Shown piece after piece: positions 36,201-42,864 of a DNA stretch of 64,000 nucleotides. The notes beneath the pieces were generated by a model that saw only the letters and a list, made by a program, of their open reading frames with translations, was not told where the DNA came from and ran no database searches. Source of the stretch: an uncultured Cytophagales bacterium (GTDB lineage: Bacteria > Bacteroidota > Bacteroidia > Cytophagales > UBA9547); the NCBI GenBank assembly GCA_945957555.1, contig CAMFLX010000003.1:1-64000 (forward strand), in the 5' to 3' direction. Both the position numbers and the translations under genes were made by a program. How positions within the stretch are numbered: position 1 is the stretch's first letter; the number at the start of each line of letters is the position of its first letter.

Positions 36201-37613
36201 TCACAAGCCAATTACCTTCCATCTGTTGGAGAAAAGACGAGTTCTTTAGCGCGTTTGATTGTGGAGGCTACTGGTTATAGTCCTTGTCCTAACATGAAGG
36301 ATACACTCGATGTGACTATTGTTCAGCCCCCGAAAGTGCAAACAACGCCTCTGTCGCCCATATGTTCTTCAACGGATTTAGTAACACTTAGAGCTTCAAG
36401 TATAGAAGCACAAAAGGTGGTGTGGTCGGGCGGCAATGGAGGGGTGTTCGATCATAAAGATTCCATTGTCACCGACTATCACCTTAGTGGAGCGGATAAA
36501 ACCAAGGATAGCTTGCTCTTTTATTTTATAGGTTCTGCAAATGCACCGTGTTTAGATACCAAAGATTCTGTTCTGTTGACATTGGTTGCGTTACCTGCAG
36601 TTGATGCTTTAGAATTAGGCCCTTTTTGTGAAGATGTGGATTCGATAGGTCTTAAAGTGAGCACTGACCACTTAAAAGCGGTATCATGGTCTAGCGTAGC
36701 GGGTGGTTCTTTTAAGAATCCTCAGGCGCCTGTTGCTACTTATTTTCCTTCTTTATCAGAAAAAAAATCAGGACAGACGATCATACGAGTAACTGGTGAG
36801 GCTTTGGCGCCATGTAGCAATATCAACGATTCTGTTCGTATTCAATATATTCCGCAGGCTGCTGTTGTAGCAAATGCTACGGGACCCTTTTGTGCGGATG
36901 TAGACAAGGTTCACCTTTCAGGAACAGCGCTGAATACTTCTGGGGTTCGCTGGTATGTGGGGTCTGGAAGTTTGAGCAATAGCGACGTATTGAATACTAA
37001 TTATTCGCCTTCTCTGGTGGAACGCAAAGGTGCCAATATTATGGCTCGTTTTGTTGGTTTCGGTACGGCACCATGTAAAAATGTGGAGGATACCATATTT
37101 GTTAAGTTGCATCCTTTGCCAAGTGAGAGCCATACGGAACTTTCATTTTGTAACGATGACAACACTACTGTATTACTAGATGCAGGTATTGCAACTCATT
37201 ACTCATGGTTAGGTCTGGGTGATACTACAAGATATGTACGTGTTCCGAATGCTGGAACCTTTAATGTACAAGTAAAGAATCAATTTGGTTGTGTTGCCAA
37301 TAGAACTGTTGAAACAACGATCGAATGTCCTCCGCGTTTATTTGTTTCTAATGCGTTTAGCCCGAATGGCGATGGAACCAATGATAAATACACTGTTTAC
37401 CATATTCATATCGGTAAATATCAGATGTTGATATTTAATAGATGGGGGGAGATTATATATGAGTCCCAAAATCCTGAAGAAGCTTGGGATGGTAACTATA
37501 GAGGAGAGTCAATGCCCATAGGGGTATACGAGTGGGTGATTACCTATGAAGGAGATTCAAAAAAATACAGAGGACCTTATTCTTTGAAGGGAAGTGTGAC
37601 TGTGGTGCGATAA
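33297..37613 (+). CDS. Large repeat-containing surface protein with T9SS type B sorting domain
   Basis: A 1438-residue secreted protein starting MKNHLYAIIVFWFIFFRSIA (signal peptide). Residues about 115-340 form a jelly-roll-like domain opening NMDFETGTTTGWQG. One PKD/Ig-like unit follows (ITFPAVDSVCEGAAAF), then eight repeats of about 77 residues (about 35020-37110). Each has a Cys near its start, VTWxGG in the middle, and PCxxVxDTxxL near its end. The C-terminus is a type B sorting domain (FSPNGDGTNDKYTVY, LIFNRWGEIIYES, AWDGNYRGE). It has no PorP/SprF gene of its own; the one at 29184 is the nearest. Divergent placement from the ECF operon and the upstream element suggest regulation by that sigma factor. 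Confidence 0.88.
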   Translation: MKNHLYAIIVFWFIFFRSIAQDIHSERIMGLSCDYDKLKSRVCGILQISREDSLLFFKYKEDHVATFFWTHNREILDSSDLKKINNLLEDDLVKGYTTFQNIKDSLSNLRPVPMVVNGPCNNMDFETGTTTGWQGLTASACTTSVVPCNQMVGFSTTRHVITRRTTVDPYIPALPTVAPGGNFSVKIEDYLSGQDAGLPTGGNASLIRQTFLVTPSNNLFTYQYAAVLEDPGDHLDSERPYFKVRLYDEKGAEIPCASYTVIAKPPLQNFIHVGVNNPNRGRNSQMDLYYRNWATVSIPLTAYMGQNVTAVFMASDCSRGGHMAYAYVDAKCEAIDPPQDTTICGNTPKTLTGPNGFAGYSWTGPGIIGSTTQRTVTFNKPGKYVVTLTPFSDDPCPISMDFTVIQICPLGPIKDTLCETAKGTGRATGVNLNSYNSSIIAAHTNVSTPVNILSWHTAKPASASNRVTTPTNVSVANGQKFYAVTSLPDTVELNFLINSIPTITFPAVDSVCEGAAAFQISGVMPAGGIFSGSNVSSTGLFTPGVAGTYSVKYKYTNVAGCKDSALQMITVVKPATVSVSPVSPLCANVNTVNVTGIAIGTSNVTWSGGAGSFSAPNALNTTYTPSTAEKSGTSPVVLTLTGTAQSPCPVVKSTVSMSFVPVPTVDAQDVSKLCMNVDSIPLVGTSKNCSSVLWTGGLGSFNNPGSLNAVYYPTTTEKSSAAGITLTLTGQGNTPCPSVQDQTKLTFTPLAAVAIPSVAAICNTTDSVQIVASSQNTTALAWSGGAGRFSKNNALQTYYYLSQSEKNSGSTISLFLLGTAQSPCPQVRDTVEISLIKAPSVSAVDLPVFCTTVDSVQLSGLAQNNLSVTWTGGTGTFKDVVSTSTVYYPSVADKSASPVALRFTAIAHAPCTNVSDTISLRIVQKPFIQLQPSAPICATANSLPITWLSQNAQSIQWTVAGTINTTGVSQANYLPSVGEKTSSLARLIVEATGYSPCPNMKDTLDVTIVQPPKVQTTPLSPICSSTDLVTLRASSIEAQKVVWSGGNGGVFDHKDSIVTDYHLSGADKTKDSLLFYFIGSANAPCLDTKDSVLLTLVALPAVDALELGPFCEDVDSIGLKVSTDHLKAVSWSSVAGGSFKNPQAPVATYFPSLSEKKSGQTIIRVTGEALAPCSNINDSVRIQYIPQAAVVANATGPFCADVDKVHLSGTALNTSGVRWYVGSGSLSNSDVLNTNYSPSLVERKGANIMARFVGFGTAPCKNVEDTIFVKLHPLPSESHTELSFCNDDNTTVLLDAGIATHYSWLGLGDTTRYVRVPNAGTFNVQVKNQFGCVANRTVETTIECPPRLFVSNAFSPNGDGTNDKYTVYHIHIGKYQMLIFNRWGEIIYESQNPEEAWDGNYRGESMPIGVYEWVITYEGDSKKYRGPYSLKGSVTVVR

Positions 37614-38172
37614 TATTTTATCAGTTTTTAATGGATAATGACTGAAATATTCATTCCTCATAACTCTTGTGCAATTAATTGGTTCCTATTTTTATGATAA
37701 GATCTAATCTTTTATGAAGAAACTATAGCTATTGCGAGTATTCCAATCAAAAATGTTTAAGAAGAATTTCATCATAAGTTGCTAATAATTATATAATATT
37801 ATTGTGTAAAAGTGTATAAAAACATACTTCATTTATATGTAAGCTAAGTGTAAAAATTTCTTAATATACGAATAAGAAAGAAGCTAGTATATTCTAAGTT
37901 TGCGTACATTGCATCTGGATGATGGTTGGGTAATATTGCCTATATTTTTTTATATCTGGTATTGTGTTTTTTATATAGTGCTGATATTAAATTTATTATA
38001 TATTTTTATTTCGGGCAACCATTTGCTTTTGTTTTCAGTCAGGGTCTAAAATTAGTAAAGTATTCTTGGTTTTTGTATTTGATGTTTTTAAATATTTATG
38101 ATGGAAGAGAGTTCTCTTCTTATTTAGACTTCTTAATTAGTGATAAAATATTAAAAAAAATCACAACAATTG
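37614..38172. other. A+T-rich spacer
   Basis: About 560 bp of low-complexity A+T-rich DNA with no credible gene. A 99-codon frame (37926-38225, TTG start) overlaps the promoter-like element and the next gene and is not supported. A long 5' leader or a small RNA cannot be excluded. Confidence 0.5.
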
Positions 38173-38207
38173 GGCTGCGTTTTGAGAGGCCTTGCAATCT
38201 TATAAGA
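38173..38207 (+). promoter_or_regulatory. Shared promoter-like element, copy 2
   Basis: GGCTGCGTTTTGAG (38173-38186) and TATAAGA (38201-38207), 14 bp apart and 14 bp before the ATG at 38222. The 14-base block is identical to copy 1 at 33246-33259. It is preceded by A+T-rich DNA in both places. Confidence 0.6.
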
Positions 38208-38221
38208 AAAACACTTATAAT

Positions 38222-40042
38222 ATGAAAAATCAATATTCTCAAAAACTTTTTGGTGCTGTATTGGCACTGATGGGTATGGGCGTTACTGCAAATGCTCAAG
38301 TTGTTAGTTTTGGTGGACCGCAAAAGGTTCACGTTATCGCTAAAGATCCCAGACTGCATGCGAACATTCCTTCTGTAGCAGTAGGGGACACTTTGAAACT
38401 CTATGTGAGGGCTTCTGTTACCGACACTTTTGCATTGTCGATCACTGATACGGGTGGTGTAGTAGTACAAACGGCGACTGTAACGGGTGGCAAAAGTGTG
38501 CTGACGAGTTTACCGATTGGTAAGTATCATTTTTCGCTCTTGGGTGCTGACAGCGCTCAGGCACATGGTAGGTTTGAAGTGAGGGCACCACATGTACACT
38601 CGAATATTCATTCGGAAGAGCTTGGCGATACACTTCATATCTATGTGAGAGCTGATTCCTCGGCTTTGTTTACGTTGACGATCTCAGATACAAGTGGTGT
38701 GATACAGACACTTACAGTATCTGGTGGTAAAACAGATCTTCCCGCGTTACCAATAGGTAAGTATTCATATACACTTACTAATGTTGACGGTTTGGTCGTA
38801 GGTGGTGGTAAGTTTTCTGTGAGAGCGCCTCATGTACATTCAGATGTACGTTCGGTGGTTTTCGGTGATACTTTGTTTATAAAGGTAAATGCCCCTGCTA
38901 CTGAAAACTTTACCTTGGCGATATCTGATACAGGTGGAGTAGTGCAAACACTTATTGTGACAGGTGGTAAAACTGCTCTTGCTGCATTGCCAGTGGGCAA
39001 ATATAGCTATACGCTCACTAACGCCACAGGTTTGGTAGTTAGTACTGGCAAGTTTGCTGTGGTAGCACCTCGTGTACATTCTGGTGTGCATTCGGTAGTA
39101 TTGGGCGATACACTTCGCATCTATATATTGGCGCCATCTACGGAGTCATTTACTTTAGCGATCTCTGATACGGGTGGTGTAGTGCAAACGCTTACAGTAA
39201 CAGGTGGTATTTCAGCGCTTCCAAAGTTGCCAATTGGCAAATACAGCTATACACTTACCAATGCTGGTGGTTTGGTAGTGAGCGAGGGTAAGTTTAGTGT
39301 AAAAGCACCTCATGTGCATTCTGACATTCACTCTGGTACGCTAGGTGATACGCTTCATATTCATGTAATTGCACTTGCTACGGCATCTTTTGAACTTTCG
39401 ATTTCTGATACTTCTGGTGTGGTGCAAAACCTTAGTGTGACTGGTGGTGTAACGGCACTTCCATTGTTGCCAATAGGTAAATACAGCTACACACTTACTG
39501 ATGCTTCAGGTATAGTGGTGAGTGATGGTAAGTTTGAAGTAAAGGCACCTCATGTACATGCTACGATTAACTCTAATAGATTTACGTTGACATTGAGTAT
39601 CAAAGTAAATGCGCCTGCTACTGAAACTTTTGCGTTGATTGTAACTGACACGAGCGGTGCTACGGTACTTACTGCTAGTGTAACTGGCGGCACAACTGCT
39701 TTGGATTCTTTACCAGTGGGTAAATATAACTTTACCTTGGCAAATGCTGCAGGCATACAAGTAGAGAAAGGCAAATTTCAAGTGAAGACTCAATTGGTAC
39801 ACACAGACATATATCCTAATCCATCAACCGTGGGTACTGGGTCTATTATCATTAATGCGCCAGAAACGGAGACCTTTACATTGGTTATCCTTGATGGTTC
39901 TTCTACGCCAGTATATACAGGTGCTGTAACGGGTGGTACTACATTGTTGCCAAATACTTTATCTGCTGGTTTGTATCACTATAGAGTGATTAATGCTAGT
40001 GGTGGTATTGTAGCAAAAGGTAAAATCATGATCTTGTTGTAA
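38222..40042 (+). CDS. Secreted protein built of tandem T9SS sorting-domain-like modules
   Basis: A 606-residue protein with a signal peptide (MKNQYSQKLFGAVLALMGMG, cut after ANA). I chose 38222 over 38192 because the promoter-like element overlaps the upstream start. After a 43-residue lead come six 80-residue repeats (residues 44-523). Each reads roughly HVHSxxHSxxLGDTLxIxV, FTLxISDTGGVVQTLTVTGG, LPIGKYSYTLTNAxG. The final 82 residues (525-606) are a T9SS type A sorting domain (DIYPNPSTVGTGSIIINAP) that aligns with the repeats: same length, ETFTLVILD, AVTGGTT, GLYHYRVINASGG. The protein therefore appears to be a chain of diverged CTD copies with one functional CTD at the end. No enzyme motif. 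A stalk or surface-fibre role is inferred. Confidence 0.85.
   Translation: MKNQYSQKLFGAVLALMGMGVTANAQVVSFGGPQKVHVIAKDPRLHANIPSVAVGDTLKLYVRASVTDTFALSITDTGGVVVQTATVTGGKSVLTSLPIGKYHFSLLGADSAQAHGRFEVRAPHVHSNIHSEELGDTLHIYVRADSSALFTLTISDTSGVIQTLTVSGGKTDLPALPIGKYSYTLTNVDGLVVGGGKFSVRAPHVHSDVRSVVFGDTLFIKVNAPATENFTLAISDTGGVVQTLIVTGGKTALAALPVGKYSYTLTNATGLVVSTGKFAVVAPRVHSGVHSVVLGDTLRIYILAPSTESFTLAISDTGGVVQTLTVTGGISALPKLPIGKYSYTLTNAGGLVVSEGKFSVKAPHVHSDIHSGTLGDTLHIHVIALATASFELSISDTSGVVQNLSVTGGVTALPLLPIGKYSYTLTDASGIVVSDGKFEVKAPHVHATINSNRFTLTLSIKVNAPATETFALIVTDTSGATVLTASVTGGTTALDSLPVGKYNFTLANAAGIQVEKGKFQVKTQLVHTDIYPNPSTVGTGSIIINAPETETFTLVILDGSSTPVYTGAVTGGTTLLPNTLSAGLYHYRVINASGGIVAKGKIMILL
38351..39790 (+). 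repeat. Six tandem 240-bp coding repeats
   Basis: Repeat units start at 38351, 38591, 38831, 39071, 39311 and 39551. Units 2 to 5 are most alike; units 1 and 6 have drifted. They encode the CTD-like modules of the surrounding gene. Unit-number change by recombination is plausible. Confidence 0.85.
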
Positions 40043-40085
40043 TACAAAAGACAATTGTTGTTATTTTAATATGGGATTGAAAACG

Positions 40086-40112
40086 GGATGGGCTTTTGCT
40101 CATCCTTTTTTT
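40086..40112 (+). terminator. Terminator of the CTD-module gene
   Basis: The 8-bp stem GGATGGGC/GCTCATCC (one G-T pair) with a TTTT loop is followed by a T run, 43 bp past the stop codon. Confidence 0.85.
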
Positions 40113-40142
40113 AGTTTACAGTAAACAGTTTTCAGTTCACAG
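40113..40142 (+). repeat. CAGTT-type intergenic repeat, copy 2
   Basis: Matches the reverse complement of 6761-6790 at 25 of 30 positions. It lies directly behind an intrinsic terminator, as short dispersed repeats often do. Confidence 0.55.
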
Positions 40143-40210
40143 TAAGGACGTTGTGAACAAATGGGGTTCTAAAATTTATTTTGTAAAAGCTTTTTTACTA
40201 TTTTGCTTTT

Positions 40211-40810
40211 ATGATCATAAAACTTAGCAAGAACATACTGTACGCAGGGATTTTAATCGCTATACTTGGGCAAGTGAATTTTTTTTTATCAGGAATAGCT
40301 AATGTTTCGTCATGGATTTATTTCGTACTTAATACGTTCTTTTTCTTGACAAATATTGTATTGCTCAATGAGATCTTGAGGCAAATTAAACAAAACCATA
40401 GTTTTACTATTTTATTTATACTGCTCTTCCTGGCTTATTTATTGGGAATAGCTGTTACTTTTATTTCCACTGATAATCTCGCGCTGAGTACCTCCTTTCG
40501 TTGGATTCAAATGCTTTTGTATTTTCCTGTTGCGATCATTATTACTGTTAAATATTTTCTATTGAAGGGCAAGCTTTCTGATCTGTTTAAAATTTACGGT
40601 GCTTTTGTATTGCTTTCTCTTTTTGAGGGGCTATTCTTAAATATAGCCTATAGGTTTATGAGTGTGAGTGGCATTGTACAGATTCAATGGATCTCTTATG
40701 GTTTAAATTTCGCAAAAACCTTTTTTCTTTGCTATATATTTTTCGAAAGTTCGAAGTGTTTGGATGATAATATAGAAATATCTGATAACGATATACTTGA
40801 TCATATTTAG
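40211..40810 (+). CDS. Polytopic membrane protein, unknown function
   Basis: A 199-residue inner-membrane protein with about six hydrophobic helices (around 8-28, 34-54, 65-85, 98-118, 128-148 and 160-178). The C-terminal tail is acidic (DDNIEISDNDILD). No family motif recognised. It is separated from the CTD-module gene by a terminator and is probably transcribed alone. Membrane topology is the only property I can support. Confidence 0.7.
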   Translation: MIIKLSKNILYAGILIAILGQVNFFLSGIANVSSWIYFVLNTFFFLTNIVLLNEILRQIKQNHSFTILFILLFLAYLLGIAVTFISTDNLALSTSFRWIQMLLYFPVAIIITVKYFLLKGKLSDLFKIYGAFVLLSLFEGLFLNIAYRFMSVSGIVQIQWISYGLNFAKTFFLCYIFFESSKCLDDNIEISDNDILDHI

Positions 40811-41367
40811 TTAATCACTTACTTGAAGATGTAGTCCAGTGTTTTTCTTGAACTTTGGAATATCGTATTGGCAATTGGGAAGGGTATGAGGTGGTGTGGT
40901 AAGGCTTTAACAGTGAAAATCAGATGCGTTCTTAATTTTTTGATGAAATTAATTTGGTAGTGTGCCATGATTTCCGCACTTTCTTTTTTTGTGTGCCCCA
41001 AAAAAGTAACAAAAAAAGGCACCACGAAAGCCAACCGCAAGATCGATTTGCCGAAGAATACCCCGCTTCACTAGCCATCGATCTTGCGGTTCCATGCCAC
41101 GCACATACTCGCTCAAAAAACTATCGTTTATTGCCTTGTGGACGACCATGCAGGCGAGTGTACTAGTTTTTGATCATGTTTGCTTTTTCACTATTCCACT
41201 ATCTTGTTAAGAATGGAATCATTTCTATTAATAAATGACCAAAGGATACCGCAGTACCTATAAGTTTAATTATCGTTGTGATTGTACCACTCTAATTAGT
41301 TTGTGATGAATTACAAGTCAGCTGTTGCACATTGTTTGAAAACCTATTTTATACAAATCTTCCCACC
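40811..41367. other. Gene-free spacer carrying an inverted-repeat element
   Basis: Contains the 15-bp inverted repeat at 41033-41091 and overlapping low-quality frames on both strands (for example 40949-41149 minus). I see no gene. The G+C content rises around the inverted repeat, unlike the flanks, which suggests an inserted or conserved non-coding element. Confidence 0.5.
41033..41091. repeat. Perfect 15-bp inverted repeat with a 29-nt loop
   Basis: Arms 41033-41047 (AACCGCAAGATCGAT) and 41077-41091 are exact complements. No T tract follows, so it is unlikely to be a simple terminator. It may be a structured RNA, a protein-binding palindrome or a short non-autonomous element. Confidence 0.7.
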
Positions 41368-42054
41368 TTACTTAAAATTATGGTTTATGATTTTTCCGTC
41401 TTGCATTTGTATGGTGCGGTCGCTGGCGGCGGCGAAGTCGTTGTCGTGGGTAACGGCTATGATGGTCTGCCCTTGGTTGTGGGCGAGCTCTTGGAAGATG
41501 TCGAACACGATCTTGGTGTTTTTGCTGTCTAAGTTACCTGTGGGTTCGTCGCCCATGATCATGAGTGGGTCGTTGATGAGGGCGCGTGCGATGGCTACGC
41601 GCTGCTGTTGACCACCTGAGAGTTTGCTGGCGGGCTTGAGGGCTTGATCTGCGAGGCCGAGCATCTCGAGCTTTTTGTAGGCGCGCTCTTCTATTTCCTT
41701 TTCAGTGTATTTGCCAAGTCTTAGTGCAGGGATCATAACGTTTTTGAGGCAGGAGAACTCTGCTAGCAGGTAGTGGAACTGAAACACAAAGCCGATTTTG
41801 GCGTTTCTGATGGCTGCGAGCTTGTCTTGGTCGTAGTCGGTGACGTCTTCGTTGTCTATGATGAGTTGCCCGTCGTATTCGGTGTCCATAGTGGAAAGGA
41901 TGTAGAGTAGGGTGGACTTGCCACAGCCTGACTTCCCGATCATGGTGAGGAACTCGCCCTTTTGTACATCGAAAGAGATATCGTTGAGGACCTGGAACTT
42001 TGTGGGGTCGTAGAAGAACTTGTTGATATTTTTAGTTTGCAGTATGTATGACAT
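41368..42054 (-). CDS. ABC transporter ATP-binding protein (LolD/MacB class)
   Basis: A 228-residue ATPase that would power the permease at 42865-44094. Walker A is GKSGCGKST at 40-48, the Q-loop is FVFQFHYLL near 89, the ABC signature LSGGQ is at 145-149, Walker B is LMIMGDE around 164-170, and the H-loop follows (IIAVTHD). The DEPTGNLDS context is typical of the LolD/MacB/FtsE group. In MacB this domain is fused to the permease; here it is a separate gene. It is the most promoter-distal gene of the cluster, behind the repeat ORF and a 314-bp repeat-bearing spacer, so it could be uncoupled from the others. Confidence 0.93.
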   Translation of the reverse strand: MSYILQTKNINKFFYDPTKFQVLNDISFDVQKGEFLTMIGKSGCGKSTLLYILSTMDTEYDGQLIIDNEDVTDYDQDKLAAIRNAKIGFVFQFHYLLAEFSCLKNVMIPALRLGKYTEKEIEERAYKKLEMLGLADQALKPASKLSGGQQQRVAIARALINDPLMIMGDEPTGNLDSKNTKIVFDIFQELAHNQGQTIIAVTHDNDFAAASDRTIQMQDGKIINHNFK

Positions 42055-42067
42055 GTTTTTAAGAGGT

Positions 42068-42550
42068 TTAAATCATGATTTTTTGAAAACTACTATTTAC
42101 ACTTAGCTTTTCATTAAGTCCTTCGTCGGGTGTCATGCTTTCTATGTCTTGCGGGAGAGTTTCCATAACTTGCGGAAGAGTTTCCATAAGCTGCGGAGGA
42201 GTTTCCATAACATGCGGAAGAGCTTCCATAGGTTGCGGAAGAGCTTCCATAAGTTGCGGAAGAGTTTCCATAAGCTGCGGAGGAGTTTCTATAACATGCG
42301 GAAGAGCTTCCATAACATGCGGAGGAGTTTCTAGAAGCAGCGGAAGTTTTTCTGTATACCATGAAGCGATTTCTAAAACGGTAGGAGGGGCTGCTGTAAG
42401 CTGTGCATCTTTTTCAAAAGCCTCACATTGTTTTTGTGAATACCATGACGCGATTTCTAAAACAGCGGGAAGTGTTTTGATGTATTGTGTAACATTTTCT
42501 AGAAATGGGGATGATGGTTCGAAGACGTTTTGTGGAATTGCGATGGTCAT
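42068..42550 (-). CDS. Heptapeptide-repeat protein inside the export operon
   Basis: 160 residues. The first 75 include two copies of a segment (LPAVLEIASWY and PPTVLEIASWY). The next 60 are about nine seven-residue units of the type PQLMETL or PHVMEAL, encoded by 21-bp repeats, followed by a short unique tail. No signal peptide or known domain. All three plus-strand phases over the repeat are also long, so coding strand is uncertain; the non-repetitive N-terminal half and its colinearity with the ABC genes favour this strand. It ends 13 bp before the ATPase start. Possibly an expansion product, not a transport component. Confidence 0.5.
   Translation of the reverse strand: MTIAIPQNVFEPSSPFLENVTQYIKTLPAVLEIASWYSQKQCEAFEKDAQLTAAPPTVLEIASWYTEKLPLLLETPPHVMEALPHVIETPPQLMETLPQLMEALPQPMEALPHVMETPPQLMETLPQVMETLPQDIESMTPDEGLNEKLSVNSSFQKIMI
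42151..42360. repeat. 21-bp tandem repeat array (10 units)
   Basis: Ten units starting at 42151 and every 21 bp after, with consensus GCGGAAGAGTTTCCATAAST on the plus strand; the last unit is partly degenerate. Core and period match the array at 49-216, where the GCGGAAG strand is the minus strand. No spacers, so not CRISPR. Confidence 0.9.
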
Positions 42551-42614
42551 GATTTTTAAATTTTAATTTCTATTTTCTAATTTTTGTGTTGTTGGTAGTG
42601 TTTTTTAATTGGAA

Positions 42615-42760
42615 TAAGTAAGTCCTTTAGGGACGATATATTGGTAGAAACCGCGCAAACCCCCAAAATCAAGTTGCGTAGCAACGACATAGTTTTGATT
42701 TTGGAATTTTCGGGATAACACTCGCGCTTGTCACTATGTCGTCGCTAACGCGACTTACTC
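42615..42760. repeat. Intergenic element with imperfect long inverted repeat
   Basis: Arms 42671-42693 (AAGTTGCGTAGCAACGACAT and on) and 42733-42756 are complementary with a few mismatches and a 39-nt loop. A small palindrome, GTCCTTTAGGGAC, lies at 42622-42634. A related tract (ATGTCGTCCAGATGGGACTT) follows at about 42784. It has the look of a REP-like or short dispersed element and separates the permease gene from the repeat ORF and ATPase gene. Confidence 0.6.
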
Positions 42761-42864
42761 CTTTCTGTCATGTGTGGCTACCATTATGTCGTCCAGATGG
42801 GACTTCTCATTATATTGTCATGAAGCCTTTACTGAGTTGAAGTTGATCACTTACTAACTCCAAA

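Noticed and set aside
37926..38225. 99-codon plus-strand frame
   Set aside because: TTG start, A+T-driven composition, overlaps a promoter-like element and the start of the next gene.
40949..41149. 66-codon minus-strand frame across the inverted repeat
   Set aside because: No ribosome site or domain; the inverted repeat and base composition point to a non-coding element.
42135..42566. 143-codon plus-strand frame (CGRVSIS repeats)
   Set aside because: It is the antisense of the repeat ORF; a 21-bp unit without stops opens several frames. The minus frame has a non-repetitive half and fits the operon direction, so I kept that one with low confidence.
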